64,000 nt of DNA from Anaerotignum faecicola (lineage in GTDB: Bacteria; Bacillota; Clostridia; Lachnospirales; Anaerotignaceae), in the NCBI RefSeq assembly GCF_003865035.1, contig NZ_BHVZ01000001.1:1054001-1118000 (forward strand), in the 5' to 3' direction. This document shows, one piece after another, positions 1 to 9,593 of this stretch. Position 1 is the first letter of the stretch; each line of letters begins with the position of its first letter. The notes beneath the pieces are model-generated. The model searched no databases and had not been told where the DNA came from. It saw nothing but the letters and a program-made list of their open reading frames with translations. The translations under genes were made by a program, and so were the position numbers.

Positions 1-779
1 CCGCTGAAGCCGCCTGTATGGTGGTGATTGTTGTCATCCTCCCGCGGAATCGGCACCATAGTCGTATGCGTATTTGCAAAGGTATCCTGATTCGTCCGCA
101 GGTAACAGCCGTTTTCCTTCAGATACGCTCTGCCGTCCGTAAAGGGATGCACATTTTTACAAGCCTTACGCATGCTCATAACCGAAACGCCGGCAATCAC
201 TGCAGAAAAAGCTGCCGCAAGCAGAATAATCATCGCAATGCCGCCACCACTCGAAACAGGACTTTCCGAGAAAAACGCATCCGATTTTGGTCTGCCTTCT
301 GCGCCGTAGGTCTGATAATCCGCACAAAGGGAATCCACGTCCCACCAAAGCTGCTCCATGCCGCCATAATAATCTCCATTGGAAAAATAGCCGCTGATTT
401 CGTCCCAGATGGCATCTGCATCCGCATCCGTAATCATTTCCATTGCTTCGCCGCAGGTCACAAGCTGCCCTTCTCGCTCGCCCATATCCAGAACGAAAAT
501 TGCGCCGCTGTAATCCTCCCCAACGCCCAGATTCTGTTCTATATAAAATTGTGCGCCGTATTCCCTTGTTGATAAGCCTTCGGTATCCTTCGTGGTGAGG
601 TATGCAAAATCAATATCATATTCCTCCTTCGCATCCTCACAGAACTGCTGCAAATTCTGCTCCTCCTCCGCCGTCAGCAGGTCAGCATTGTCAAATACCC
701 TCTGCTCCGCCGCAGAAGCAGGCAGAACGGAAAGCAGGAGAAACACCATCATCAAAAGCACAAATCCTTTTTTCTTCAT
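1..779 (-). CDS. TPM-domain (YgcG-like) membrane-anchored protein, C-terminus cut by window edge
   Basis: The frame is open from an ATG at 779 to the window edge, about 259 codons, so the C-terminus is missing. The start MKKKGFVLLMMVFLLLSVLP is a signal peptide ending near ASA-AEQ. The region after it (VFDNADLLTAEEEQNL and onward) looks like the TPM/DUF477 domain. A hydrophobic helix (GIAMIILLAAAFSAVIAGV) follows near residues 180-200. Proteins of this family usually end in a Gly/Ser-rich tail; the last visible residues (HHHTGGFS) fit that. The start codon shares one base with the TGA of the upstream zinc-ribbon gene (TGATG), so the two are translationally coupled. TPM proteins act at the outer face of the membrane, but their role in this lineage is unknown to me. 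Confidence 0.8.
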   Translation of the reverse strand, partial: MKKKGFVLLMMVFLLLSVLPASAAEQRVFDNADLLTAEEEQNLQQFCEDAKEEYDIDFAYLTTKDTEGLSTREYGAQFYIEQNLGVGEDYSGAIFVLDMGEREGQLVTCGEAMEMITDADADAIWDEISGYFSNGDYYGGMEQLWWDVDSLCADYQTYGAEGRPKSDAFFSESPVSSGGGIAMIILLAAAFSAVIAGVSVMSMRKACKNVHPFTDGRAYLKENGCYLRTNQDTFANTHTTMVPIPREDDNNHHHTGGFS

Positions 780-1912
780 CACAGCACACCTCCCATCGCC
801 AGCAGAGCAAGCACAATCATAACAATCACAAAGGAAATGCAGAAAATAATCACAAACCATTTCGCGCTCCGGCTGTTGCTGACAGGCAGCTCCCCGACGA
901 TTTTCCCTGTCTGTCCGTTCATCGCAAAGAGATATTCCTTCCCATCATATTTGCTCATCAGCATCCAAACGGGCAGGAGCATATAGCTTTGCTGCTTAGA
1001 GGAAAAATCCGTATGACATTTCACGCCGTAAACACGCTGATAGCTTTTGCCGCCCTCCGCCGCCTTATGCTCCACGCCGGGGGTAATGCGTTTTGTCATG
1101 CGGTCATACAAATCCTTCGGCTCGTATGTATATTTTTCCGCCAGAAAGCCGCTCAGATAGCTCATGTCAAATTGTTTTTTCTTTTCCAGATGAAACGGTT
1201 CCAACGCATCCATCAGGTCATCCTGCATTTTTTCCGAAGCATCCAGAGGAATATTTTCAAATTCCATCGTTCCCGCGCGATGAATGTGATACAAATCCGT
1301 TTTCGTATAAATAAAACGCGTATCCGACCATGTGATGACATTTTCGCCCGTCGCATGGTAATCAAAATCCGCTTTGCAGTCAAAGAGCCAGAACGGCACA
1401 TATACGCCCGTAATCTTTTCCAACCGCTGCTCAGAGGTATAGCCCTTCGGAAGCAGCCTTTTTCCCTTGCAAAGCTGCAAAAACGCCTTTCTTGCGTCCT
1501 CCTTATCCGTCTCAAACGGCAGAATCGCAGAGGGGCGGTATTCCCCCTCCAGCTGTGTCGGCAGAATCGTCGGGTTGCCGCAGAAAACGCAGAAGGTTGC
1601 CGCCGTTACATCATCCGTCACAATCTCGCCGCCGCAGGAGGGGCAGTGATACGCGCGCAGATGGCTCAGATCTTCGTCCGTCTCAGTAATATTTTCCTCA
1701 TAATGATAGGAAATCTCCGCCGTATTTTCCGCAGCCTCGGCTCTGGGCTTGACTTCATAATCATCCTGCTTCGTCTCGGCCCCTCTCTGCTCCAGCTCCT
1801 CTCTGGTAAATTTGCCGCCGCAGTAATCGCAGACCCATTTCTGCTCCTTCCCATCATAGCGCAGATACGCCATGCAGTCGGGGCAAAGGTAGGTCAATGC
1901 TGTCTGTTCCAT
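779..1912 (-). CDS. Zinc-ribbon membrane protein (TFIIB-type zinc ribbon)
   Basis: The protein has 377 aa. Two zinc ribbons are visible: CPDC near residue 11 with CDYC near 28, and CPSC near residue 93 with CVFC near 109. The middle of the protein is soluble and holds a YVPFWLFDCKADFDYHATGE stretch. A single C-terminal transmembrane helix (WFVIIFCISFVIVMIVLALL) ends the protein, so it is probably tail-anchored with the ribbons in the cytoplasm. It is coupled to the downstream TPM gene by a TGATG overlap. Zinc-ribbon plus TPM pairs are common in Clostridia, which suggests one membrane-associated complex, but no reaction is known. The ATG at 1912 is preceded by a weak GGGATGTG ribosome site. 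Confidence 0.75.
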   Translation of the reverse strand: MEQTALTYLCPDCMAYLRYDGKEQKWVCDYCGGKFTREELEQRGAETKQDDYEVKPRAEAAENTAEISYHYEENITETDEDLSHLRAYHCPSCGGEIVTDDVTAATFCVFCGNPTILPTQLEGEYRPSAILPFETDKEDARKAFLQLCKGKRLLPKGYTSEQRLEKITGVYVPFWLFDCKADFDYHATGENVITWSDTRFIYTKTDLYHIHRAGTMEFENIPLDASEKMQDDLMDALEPFHLEKKKQFDMSYLSGFLAEKYTYEPKDLYDRMTKRITPGVEHKAAEGGKSYQRVYGVKCHTDFSSKQQSYMLLPVWMLMSKYDGKEYLFAMNGQTGKIVGELPVSNSRSAKWFVIIFCISFVIVMIVLALLAMGGVL

Positions 1913-1940
1913 TTTTTATTCACATCCCTTCGGATTCCCG

Positions 1941-2648
1941 TTATCGTTTATGCTTTGGTTTCAGCTCCGCCAGATAGCCTGCCGTAATAATGCCTGTCGG
2001 CAGAGCGAACACCGCAATTCCCACAAAAGAGGTCACAATGGCAATGATTTTGCCGATGCTCGTCGCAGGGCAAATATCCCCATAGCCGACCGTTGTCAGC
2101 GTGATGGTCGCCCAATAGACCGCATCCAGAAAGCTTGCGAAGGTATCCGGCTCAACCTGAAACAATATCAACGCCGACAGAAGGATATACCCAACTGCCA
2201 GAAGCCCTATCGTGAAAAGGTTATCCTTTTCCTTATGAATCACCTGCATCATCAGATGAAATCCCTTAGAATAGCGCAGAATCTTTAAGGGCTTCATGCA
2301 CTTCGGCAGACGCAGGATACGCACCGCCTTCAGCGTCGAATACAGCGGTGTCAGAGAGGAAAGAATCGCAATCAGATCAACCACAGCAAAAAACGTAAAC
2401 GGATAACGCAAAAAGGGCTTTTCCCCCTTCAGCTTAAAATCCGCTGTGCCCCATCTGAGCAGATAATCTATGATGAAAATAAACACCGTTATGCGGTCAA
2501 TCCGATAAAATACGGGATTTGTGCTGTTTTTCACACAAAGAGGCAGTACGCTTGCAATAATGCAGAAAATCATAAATCGGTCATAATACAGGCTGATTTT
2601 GTCCTCCTGCTCTCCCTTTTCAATCATTTCATAAATCCGCCGCCGCAT
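1941..2648 (-). CDS. Voltage-gated-type potassium channel
   Basis: The protein has 235 aa and several hydrophobic segments. The C-terminal pore loop carries the K+ selectivity filter TVGYGD (in TITLTTVGYGDICPAT) followed by the inner helix IAIVTSFVGIAVFALPTGII. The preceding segments (FMIFCIIASVLPLCV, ITVFIFIIDYLLRW, and the Arg-rich LKAVRILRLPKCMKPLKILR) look like an S1-S4 voltage-sensor domain, giving a six-helix Kv-like architecture of normal bacterial length. The start at 2648 has a strong AAAGGAGG site. It lies 28 bp upstream of the zinc-ribbon gene on the same strand and may be co-transcribed with it. Its physiological trigger cannot be read from the sequence. Confidence 0.85.
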   Translation of the reverse strand: MRRRIYEMIEKGEQEDKISLYYDRFMIFCIIASVLPLCVKNSTNPVFYRIDRITVFIFIIDYLLRWGTADFKLKGEKPFLRYPFTFFAVVDLIAILSSLTPLYSTLKAVRILRLPKCMKPLKILRYSKGFHLMMQVIHKEKDNLFTIGLLAVGYILLSALILFQVEPDTFASFLDAVYWATITLTTVGYGDICPATSIGKIIAIVTSFVGIAVFALPTGIITAGYLAELKPKHKR

Positions 2649-2684
2649 GGGCTTTCCTCCTTTTTCTGCCGTTTCTTCTGTTCG

Positions 2685-2723
2685 TAAAAAAGGATATCGG
2701 CATACTTCACCGATATCCCTTTG
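2685..2723 (-). terminator. Rho-independent terminator after gyrA
   Basis: The arms AAAGGGATATCGG and CCGATATCC form a hairpin on the minus strand, followed by TTTTTT. It starts about 10 bp after the gyrA stop. Confidence 0.85.
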
Positions 2724-2732
2724 TTTTTTTGC

Positions 2733-5225
2733 TTATTCTACTTCTGTTTTCTCTGCTTCTGCGGCTGTTTCTTCGGCTTCCTCCTCAATATCCTCCTCAG
2801 AAATCTTCGCAATGCCGACCACGCTCACGCCGTCATCCAGATTCATCAGCTTCACGCCCTGCGAATCCCTGTTGTAGCTGGAAATTTCTCTGCCGCGCAG
2901 GCGGATGATAACCCCTTCGGAGGTAATCAGCATCAGCTCATCATTTTCGCCGACCATCAGCACGCCGGTCAGCTGTCCTGTTTTTTCCGTCAGCTGATGA
3001 ACCTTCAAGCCCTTGCCGCCGCGGTGCTGCAAATTAAATTTATCCGTTGTGGTGCGCTTGCCGTAGCCGTTTTCGGTTACATTCAGAAGCTGCCCTTCGG
3101 GGTCAATCTTCACTGCGGAAACAACATAATCGTCCTCCTTCAGTGTAATCGCCTTTACCCCTGTTGCGGTTCTGCCCATGGGACGCACATCCTCCTCGGA
3201 AAACTTAATGCCCATACCGCTGCGTGTTGCCACGAAAATTTCATCCCTGCCGTCTGTTGTCATTACGGAAATCAGGTCATCCTCCTCGCGCAGATTCAGC
3301 GCAATCAGACCGCTCTTGCGGATATTTGCAAAGCTGGTCATATCTGTTTTCTTGATTAAGCCTTGCTTTGTCACCATCACAAGATACTGATCCTCGCGGA
3401 ATTCATTTGCAGGAATCACCGCCATGATTTTTTCATCCGCATCAATCTCCAGAAGGTTCACGATGGCAACCCCTCTTGCCGTTCTGCCGGCTTCGGGAAT
3501 TTCATAGCCCTTCATGCGATACACCTTACCGCGGCTGGTAAAGAACAGCAGGGTATCATGTGTGGATGCAAGGAACAGGTCTTTTACAAAATCCTCCTCC
3601 CTTGTCTGCATCCCGATAATCCCTCTGCCGCCGCGGTTCTGGCTCTTATAGGTATCCAAAGGGGTACGCTTTACATAATTCAGATTCGACAGCGTAAATA
3701 CGCAGGTTTCCTCCTCAATCAAATCCTCAACATCAATTTCGCCGGGATTCTGCATCAGCTTTGTACGGCGTTCATCGGCATATTTCTCCTTAATCGCCGT
3801 AATTTCATCCTTGATTACACCAAGCAGCAGCTTTTCATCCGCCAGAATGGTCTTGTAATATGCAATCTTCTTTTGCAGCTCTGCATATTCCGCATCGATT
3901 TTTTCCTTTTCCAGACCCTGCAAACGGCGCAGCTGCATTTCCAGAATCGCCTGTGCCTGCAAATCAGACAGGCTGAAGCGTTCCATCAGTCGTTCCTTTG
4001 CATTATCATAACTTGTGCGGATGATGCGAATCACCTCATCAATGTTGTCAATCGCAATCCGCAGACCCTCCAGAATATGCGCTCTTTTTTCCGCCTTATC
4101 CAGATCAAAGCGTGTTCTTCTGGTAACAACATTTTCCTGATGCTTCAGATATTCCGCAAGCATCTGCTGCAAATTCAAAACAACAGGCTTGCCATCCACC
4201 AGTGCAAGCATATTTGCACCGAAGGATTCCTGCAAGGATGTATATTTATACAGCTGGTTCAGAATGACATTTGCGTTATAGTCCTTCTTGATATCAATGA
4301 TAATCTTGATATCATCGCCGGCAGAGGCATCGTTCAGATCGCTGATGCCCTCCACACGCTTTTCCTTCGCCAGCTCGCCGATTTTTTCCAGCAGACGCAG
4401 CTTATTGACCATATACGGAATTTCAGTGATGACAATACGTTCTCTGCCGTTATGCGTTTCAATCTCCGCTGTGGAGCGCACAATAATCTTGCCGCGCCCG
4501 GTGCGGTACGCCGCACGAATCCCGCTTTTCCCAAGGATATTTGCGCCTGTGGGGAAATCGGGCCCTTTGATGTATTGCATCAATTCTTCCACATCGGTTT
4601 CTCTGCCCTCGATTTTATTCTCAATCATGCAGACTACGCCGTCAATGACTTCGCCGAGGTTATGCGGCGGAATATTCGTCGCCATACCAACCGCGATACC
4701 GCTTGAGCCGTTTACCAACAGGTTTGGAATACGCGCAGGCAGGACTGTGGGTTCTTTCTCGTTTTCGTCATAGTTCGGCACAAAATCAACGGTATCCTTC
4801 TCGATATCCGCCAGCATTTCCGCCGTAATCTTGGACATGCGCGCCTCGGTATAACGGCTGGCAGCTGCGCCATAGCCGTCAATAGAGCCGAAGTTCCCGT
4901 GTCCGTCTACCAGCATATAACGCATGGAGAAATTCTGTGCCATACGCACCATTGCCTGATAAATGGAGCTGTCACCATGAGGGTGATATTTACCCATGGT
5001 ATCCCCGACAATACGCGCGGATTTACGATAGCCCTTGTTCGGGTCCAAATTCATTTCATTCATAGAGTACAGGATACGCCGCTGTACAGGCTTTAAGCCG
5101 TCACGCACATCGGGTAATGCACGGGCAACAATAACGCTCATCGCATAGTCGATGTAGCATTTCTGCATCTCTTTATTGATGTCTATGGTTATGACCTTGT
5201 CTATCTCTTTATTTTCGTCACTCAT
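2733..5225 (-). CDS. gyrA: DNA gyrase subunit A
   Basis: This is the breakage-reunion subunit of gyrase, about 830 aa. I chose the ATG at 5225 ([11 protein letters not shown]) because AAGAGGTGA lies just upstream; an in-frame start 45 bp earlier has no ribosome site. The active-site tyrosine is in [10 protein letters not shown] (about Tyr125). The C-terminal beta-pinwheel contains the GyrA-box-like QHRGGKGLK. The tail is acidic ([20 protein letters not shown]). The quinolone-resistance region reads [17 protein letters not shown], so the position equal to E. coli Asp87 is Gln90 (CAG at 4956-4958) while the Ser is kept. gyrB lies upstream on the same strand, separated by a repeat-rich 290-bp spacer, which is long for this pair. 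Confidence 0.97.
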   Translation of the reverse strand: MSDENKEIDKVITIDINKEMQKCYIDYAMSVIVARALPDVRDGLKPVQRRILYSMNEMNLDPNKGYRKSARIVGDTMGKYHPHGDSSIYQAMVRMAQNFSMRYMLVDGHGNFGSIDGYGAAASRYTEARMSKITAEMLADIEKDTVDFVPNYDENEKEPTVLPARIPNLLVNGSSGIAVGMATNIPPHNLGEVIDGVVCMIENKIEGRETDVEELMQYIKGPDFPTGANILGKSGIRAAYRTGRGKIIVRSTAEIETHNGRERIVITEIPYMVNKLRLLEKIGELAKEKRVEGISDLNDASAGDDIKIIIDIKKDYNANVILNQLYKYTSLQESFGANMLALVDGKPVVLNLQQMLAEYLKHQENVVTRRTRFDLDKAEKRAHILEGLRIAIDNIDEVIRIIRTSYDNAKERLMERFSLSDLQAQAILEMQLRRLQGLEKEKIDAEYAELQKKIAYYKTILADEKLLLGVIKDEITAIKEKYADERRTKLMQNPGEIDVEDLIEEETCVFTLSNLNYVKRTPLDTYKSQNRGGRGIIGMQTREEDFVKDLFLASTHDTLLFFTSRGKVYRMKGYEIPEAGRTARGVAIVNLLEIDADEKIMAVIPANEFREDQYLVMVTKQGLIKKTDMTSFANIRKSGLIALNLREEDDLISVMTTDGRDEIFVATRSGMGIKFSEEDVRPMGRTATGVKAITLKEDDYVVSAVKIDPEGQLLNVTENGYGKRTTTDKFNLQHRGGKGLKVHQLTEKTGQLTGVLMVGENDELMLITSEGVIIRLRGREISSYNRDSQGVKLMNLDDGVSVVGIAKISEEDIEEEAEETAAEAEKTEVE

Positions 5226-5261
5226 ACGTTCACCTCTTAAGACCGTGAGGCTCTGCCTCAC

Positions 5262-5510
5262 CCTCCGCAAGCCTTTGAAAAGGCTTGACCTAAACTTTAT
5301 ACAAATCTTACATTTCTTTCAGAAATATAAGATTTAATTCTGATTTATCACGCCGCAGGCAAATCGGGTTCCAAGGGGGTAACCCCCTTGGTGGGGTTTG
5401 GGGCAACGCCCCATAAAAAACTTGCCCACAGGCGGTTCTTTGAAGGGGTGCGATACATTTTGTATCGCAGGGGAAACTTTCACCAAGAAAAGAAAGTTTC
5501 CCCTTACGTC
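5262..5510 (+). repeat. Family I hairpin repeat, copy A (gyrB-gyrA spacer)
   Basis: The gyrB-gyrA spacer holds no gene. It contains a chain of hairpins: AAGCC/GGCTT (5265-5284) followed by GACCTAAACTTT; AAATCTTA/TAAGATTT (5303-5335); CGCCGCAGGCAAATCGGG then CCAAGGGGG/CCCCCTTGG (5371-5391); TGGGG/CCCCA (5399-5413); TGCGATACA/TGTATCGCA (5449-5469); and GGGGAAACTTTC/GAAAGTTTCCCC (5470-5503). The last two may end the gyrB transcript. The order matches the other copies in the window. Confidence 0.7.
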
Positions 5511-5515
5511 ACCCG

Positions 5516-7417
5516 TTAAAAATCCATCTCAGCATACTGCGCATTTTCCTCAATGAAAATCTTTCTGGGTTCTACCTCATCCCCCATCAGCATACTGAAA
5601 ACCTGATCCGCAAGCACTGCATCATCAATCGTCACCAATTTCAGAATTCTATGCTCCACCGCCATTGTCGTATCTCTCAGCTGGTCGAAGTCCATTTCCC
5701 CCAGACCCTTATACCGCTGTACGTCCTTAATGCCTGTTCTGCCGATTTCCTGATACAGCGCCTCAAGCTGCATATCGTCATACACATAATAATGCTGTTT
5801 ATTCTTCTCCACGCGATACAGCGGCGGCTGTGCCACATATACCTTACCGCCCTCGATGAGCTGCGGCATATAGCGATAGAAGAATGTCAGCAGCAGGGTT
5901 CTGATGTGTGCGCCGTCTACGTCGGCATCGGTCATGATAACGATTTTATGATACCGCAGCTTAGACATATCAAAATCATCGGAAATCCCCGTACCAAAGG
6001 CAGTAATCATATTGCGGATTTCCTCGGAATTGAGAATTCTGTCCAGTCTTGCCTTTTCCACGTTCAGAATCTTGCCGCGCAGGGGCAGAACCGCCTGTGT
6101 TCTGGGATCTCTCGCCTTAATGGCAGAGCCGCCTGCGGAGTTCCCTTCGACGATATAAATTTCACATTCATAGGGGTCGCGGCTCGTGCAGTCTGTCAGC
6201 TTACCGGGCATACGCGTATTTTCCAGACCCGTTTTGCGGCGCACCAGCTCTCTTGCCTTTCTGGCAGCGTCTCTGGCTCTGGAGGCCATCATGCCCTTTT
6301 CGATGATGGTTTTGCCGATGTTCGGGTTTTCCTCCAGAAAATAGGTCAGATATTCGCTCAGAACGCTTTCCACCGCGCCCTTCGCTTCGCTTGTGCCAAG
6401 CTTTGCCTTCGTCTGCCCTTCAAACTGCGGGTCCTCTACCTTAATGCTGACAACGGCGGTGATGCCCTCTCTGACATCCTCGCCAGAAAGCTTTTTATCT
6501 GCATCCTTTATGATGCCTGCCTTCTTGCCATAATCGTTCAGTGTCTTTGTCAGCCCCGATTTAAAGCCCACCAGATGCGTGCCGCCATCAGGGGTATTGA
6601 TATTATTCACGAAGGTGAAAATGCTTTCCGTATAGCCGTCATTATGCTGGAATGCAACCTCAACCAGAACGCCATCCTTCTTGCCGGAAGCATAGAAAAT
6701 CGTATCATACAACGGCTGACGGCTATGATTCAGAAAATGTACGAATTCCTTGATGCCGCCCTCATAGTGGAAGGAATGTTCCTGCTCCATGCCCTCGCGC
6801 AAATCGGCAAGGTTGATTTTCAGCCCCTTTGTCAGAAAAGCCGTTTCGCGGAACCGCTGCTTCAGCACATCATAATCAAAAACGGTTTCCTCAAAAATCG
6901 TATCATCCGGCAGAAAATGCACATACGTCCCTGTAATCTCGGTTTCGCCCACAACGGTCAGCGGCTCTGCAACATCCCCACGGGTATATTTCTGCTCATG
7001 AATTTTCCCATCCCGATGCACCTGCACCACAAGCCATTCGGACAACGCATTTACAACAGACGCACCAACGCCGTGCAGACCGCCGGAAACCTTATATCCG
7101 CCGCCGCCGAATTTACCGCCTGCATGCAAAATCGTAAATACCATCTGCAGCGCGCTCATGCCCTTCTGGTCATTGATATCAACGGGAATACCGCGCCCGT
7201 TATCCATAACGGAAATGGAATTATCGGGGTGGATTTTTACGGTAATCTCGTTACAGAACCCTGCAAGCGCTTCATCCACGGAGTTATCTACAATTTCATA
7301 AACCAAATGATGCAGACCCTTTGCGCTGGTGGAGCCGATATACATACCGGGGCGCTTTCGCACCGCCTCCAGCCCTTCCAGAACCTGAATTTGATTTGCA
7401 TTATATTCAGAAGACAT
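5516..7417 (-). CDS. gyrB: DNA gyrase subunit B
   Basis: This is the ATPase subunit of gyrase, 633 aa from the ATG at 7417 ([11 protein letters not shown]), chosen because AGAGAGGG lies just upstream; an in-frame ATG 33 bp earlier has none. GHKL ATPase motifs are clear: [20 protein letters not shown] and [15 protein letters not shown]. The TOPRIM domain has [10 protein letters not shown] and the metal-binding [25 protein letters not shown] follows near the C-terminus. The length is normal for Firmicute GyrB. It is followed by gyrA on the same strand and preceded by its own sigma-A promoter at 7532-7560. Confidence 0.97.
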   Translation of the reverse strand: MSSEYNANQIQVLEGLEAVRKRPGMYIGSTSAKGLHHLVYEIVDNSVDEALAGFCNEITVKIHPDNSISVMDNGRGIPVDINDQKGMSALQMVFTILHAGGKFGGGGYKVSGGLHGVGASVVNALSEWLVVQVHRDGKIHEQKYTRGDVAEPLTVVGETEITGTYVHFLPDDTIFEETVFDYDVLKQRFRETAFLTKGLKINLADLREGMEQEHSFHYEGGIKEFVHFLNHSRQPLYDTIFYASGKKDGVLVEVAFQHNDGYTESIFTFVNNINTPDGGTHLVGFKSGLTKTLNDYGKKAGIIKDADKKLSGEDVREGITAVVSIKVEDPQFEGQTKAKLGTSEAKGAVESVLSEYLTYFLEENPNIGKTIIEKGMMASRARDAARKARELVRRKTGLENTRMPGKLTDCTSRDPYECEIYIVEGNSAGGSAIKARDPRTQAVLPLRGKILNVEKARLDRILNSEEIRNMITAFGTGISDDFDMSKLRYHKIVIMTDADVDGAHIRTLLLTFFYRYMPQLIEGGKVYVAQPPLYRVEKNKQHYYVYDDMQLEALYQEIGRTGIKDVQRYKGLGEMDFDQLRDTTMAVEHRILKLVTIDDAVLADQVFSMLMGDEVEPRKIFIEENAQYAEMDF

Positions 7418-7531
7418 CAAATCCCTCTCTTTCGATTCATTTTTTCGCATAATTTTTTGGGCAAGAAAAAAAGAAAGAACAAAAATAGACTTTCTCTTTC
7501 CATCAATTCCGCCTCAAAATAACATAGTGGA

Positions 7532-7560
7532 ATTATAGCATTTTTTCATTGATTTTTCAA
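7532..7560 (-). promoter_or_regulatory. Sigma-A promoter for gyrB
   Basis: TTGAAA (7555-7560) and TATAAT (7532-7537) are spaced by 17 bp on the minus strand, about 110 bp before the gyrB ATG. Confidence 0.75.
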
Positions 7561-7696
7561 TGTTTTGCGTGTATTTTTATACTATTTTTTTCAAAATTCC
7601 TACTTTATTATAGCCGCTCTGCCGGAAAAATTTTCAGACTGCTGTTTTTTTCCTGTTATGCCATCCCTTTTTCTGTTATAATGCGTATCAAAAAAA

Positions 7697-7740
7697 CAAA
7701 AAACAGGCATTGAGACATGTTTTTCTCAGTGCCTGTTTTC
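7697..7740 (-). terminator. Terminator overlapping the recF stop codon
   Basis: The arms GGCACTGAGA and TCTCAATGCC, with flanking AAAACA/TGTTTT, form a strong hairpin followed on the minus strand by a T-rich tract. The recF TGA (7726-7728) lies inside the hairpin. It separates the dnaA-recF unit from gyrB. Confidence 0.8.
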
Positions 7741-8823
7741 CTTTTGCGGTATGATAGTTCCGTTTTCGACATAAAATAAATTATCCCTGCTGATATATTT
7801 TCGGACAGAATCCTCAATCCCTGTGCAGGTCACAAACGCCTGCAGACCGTCAATGCTTTCCAGAAGGTATTTCTGGCGGCTTTCATCCAGCTCCGAAAAC
7901 ACATCATCCAGAAGCAGAACGGGTAATTCTCCCGTTTCCTCCCGAATCAGGTCAATCTCTGCCAGACGCGCCGCAAGGGCGGTTGTCCGCTGCTGCCCCT
8001 GAGAGCCGTAGACCTTCGCCTCCCTGCCGTTCACCAGAAAGCTGATGTCATCCTTATGCGGGCCACTCTGGGTTGCCCCAAAAAGAATATCGCGCTCCAG
8101 ATTGCGGTGCAGCCGCTCGGCAAACGAGCCATCCTCGCAGTTTGGTTTATAAAGCGTTTGCAGGCTGTCTCTGCCGCCTGTCAACCGCGCAAGCTTTTCC
8201 GCCGCAATTTCATCCAGACGCACCAAAAAACGCCTTCTGGCGGCAATAATGCGCTCGCCGTATTCCACCATCTGTCCGTCCCAGACAAAAAGCGTTTCCT
8301 GCAAGGATGGCTTTTTTTGTATTTCCTTGAGCAGATTATTCCGCTGCTTCAGAATCCGATAATACTGCTGCAAATCGTAATAATAGACCCTGCTCAGCTG
8401 GCAAAGCTCCATATCCAGAAAGCGGCGGCGCTCCGTCGGAGCATCCTTTACCAGAGATAAATCCTCCGGAGAAAAAATAACGGCATAAAGCGTGCCGAAC
8501 AGCTCTCCCAGACGCTTGACGGGCAGACCATTGACGGCAATGCCCTTTTTTTCATTCTGCTTTAAATGCACATCAATTTTATCCCTGCGATTCTGCGTCT
8601 GCACCAGAAGGCGGATATGGCTTTCCTGTGCATCAAAGGCAATCAGCTGCTGATCGCTTTTGCCGCGCATGGAGCGCCCCATCGCGCAGAAATACAGCGA
8701 TTCCAGAAAATTCGTTTTTCCCTGTGCATTGCTGCCGTAAATCACATTGATTCCCTCAGAAGGCTCGATATGCAGTTGTGAAAGATTGCGGAATCCCTGT
8801 AGGAAGATCTCCGTGATATACAT
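7726..8823 (-). CDS. recF: DNA replication and repair protein RecF
   Basis: RecF has 365 aa, the usual length. It is the SMC-like ATPase that binds gapped DNA and helps load RecA. The Walker A motif is GSNAQGKTNF near residue 30, and Walker B with signature is VLLLDDVFSELDESR near 310. The ABC-type signature SQGQQRTTALA is also visible. The start at 8823 has AGGTGA upstream. It lies 31 bp after an unknown 144-aa gene and ends in a terminator before gyrB. Confidence 0.95.
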   Translation of the reverse strand: MYITEIFLQGFRNLSQLHIEPSEGINVIYGSNAQGKTNFLESLYFCAMGRSMRGKSDQQLIAFDAQESHIRLLVQTQNRRDKIDVHLKQNEKKGIAVNGLPVKRLGELFGTLYAVIFSPEDLSLVKDAPTERRRFLDMELCQLSRVYYYDLQQYYRILKQRNNLLKEIQKKPSLQETLFVWDGQMVEYGERIIAARRRFLVRLDEIAAEKLARLTGGRDSLQTLYKPNCEDGSFAERLHRNLERDILFGATQSGPHKDDISFLVNGREAKVYGSQGQQRTTALAARLAEIDLIREETGELPVLLLDDVFSELDESRQKYLLESIDGLQAFVTCTGIEDSVRKYISRDNLFYVENGTIIPQKENRH

Positions 8824-8854
8824 ATTGCTTCACCTGTTTTTTATAAATATAAAT

Positions 8855-9289
8855 TTATTCCGTATATTTTTGCAGTGCCGCCTCCAGTGCAGCAAGCTTT
8901 TTCTTCAGCATTTTTTCTCGTTTTTGATAAATTTCCTGCGCCTCGGCTTCCTCCTCGGCATAGGCGTAGTCCTCCGAAAAGGTCACCCAGTCGGAAAAAT
9001 ATTTCTCGATATCGTTTTTTATTTCACGAATTAAATCCAGCTTGGCGCATTTAATATGGTATTCCTCTGCGCCGAAGTTACCCTCTGTGACAATTTTTGT
9101 CTCCTCGTCAGCTGTCAGTGTAAAGGCGGACTCCTCCTCGTCAAACCATAGTTTTAAGGGTGTCCGCTCCTGTACAGACTGGACACCCCTGTCCAATACC
9201 ATAACAGGGATGTCCTGTATATAACTGCCCAGTCCCTCGAAGTCCTCCAGATGGATTTCCGTCCAACCGTTTTTCGGTTTTGTAAACAT
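8855..9289 (-). CDS. Unknown protein between yaaA and recF
   Basis: The protein has 144 aa and I do not recognise it. The N-terminal 80 residues look globular (WTEIHLEDFEGLGSYIQDIP). The C-terminal 50 residues are a charged coiled coil (EEEAEAQEIYQKREKMLKKK). No signal peptide or membrane segment is seen. The start at 9289 has a good AGGAGTGA site. Its place between yaaA and recF in the minus-strand replication block suggests co-transcription with recF. In Bacillus the small gene of this region (remB/yaaB) lies after recF and is about 80 aa, so this is a different gene. Confidence 0.7.
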   Translation of the reverse strand: MFTKPKNGWTEIHLEDFEGLGSYIQDIPVMVLDRGVQSVQERTPLKLWFDEEESAFTLTADEETKIVTEGNFGAEEYHIKCAKLDLIREIKNDIEKYFSDWVTFSEDYAYAEEEAEAQEIYQKREKMLKKKLAALEAALQKYTE

Positions 9290-9359
9290 CCCGATTCACT
9301 CCTAAAAATACATAATTAACGCATATTTATTCTTGACATAAATCAAGATTTTCTGCTTT

Positions 9360-9578
9360 TCAGGCTTCCAGCTCCACCTCAACAGAGCCGACACCCTTCA
9401 ATTCCACAATATCCCCATGGCGGATTTTTTTACCGCGTTCCGTTGCAACCTCGCCGTTTACAAGCACCTTTCCCTGCGAAAGAAAATATTTCACATCGGA
9501 GCCCTGGTCAATCAGCCCTGCCAGCTTCAGTACCTGCTGCAGCTTGATAAATTCTGTATGAATATACACCTTGTTCAT
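9360..9578 (-). CDS. yaaA: S4-domain RNA-binding protein YaaA
   Basis: The 72-aa protein is almost only an S4 RNA-binding domain (FIKLQQVLKLAGLIDQGSDV, then FLSQGKVLVNGEVATERGKK). It is a standard member of the dnaA-dnaN-yaaA-recF cluster, where it probably acts in ribosome or RNA metabolism. The GGAGGAG site before the ATG at 9578 is strong. It lies 15 bp after dnaN on the same strand. Confidence 0.9.
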   Translation of the reverse strand: MNKVYIHTEFIKLQQVLKLAGLIDQGSDVKYFLSQGKVLVNGEVATERGKKIRHGDIVELKGVGSVEVELEA

Positions 9579-9593
9579 ATTGTTCTCCTCCTT

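Noticed and set aside
5651..7522. Long open frame of 623 codons on the plus strand opposite gyrB
   Set aside because: It is a by-product of the codon pattern of gyrB. It has no ribosome site, no recognisable domain, and gyrB is certain.
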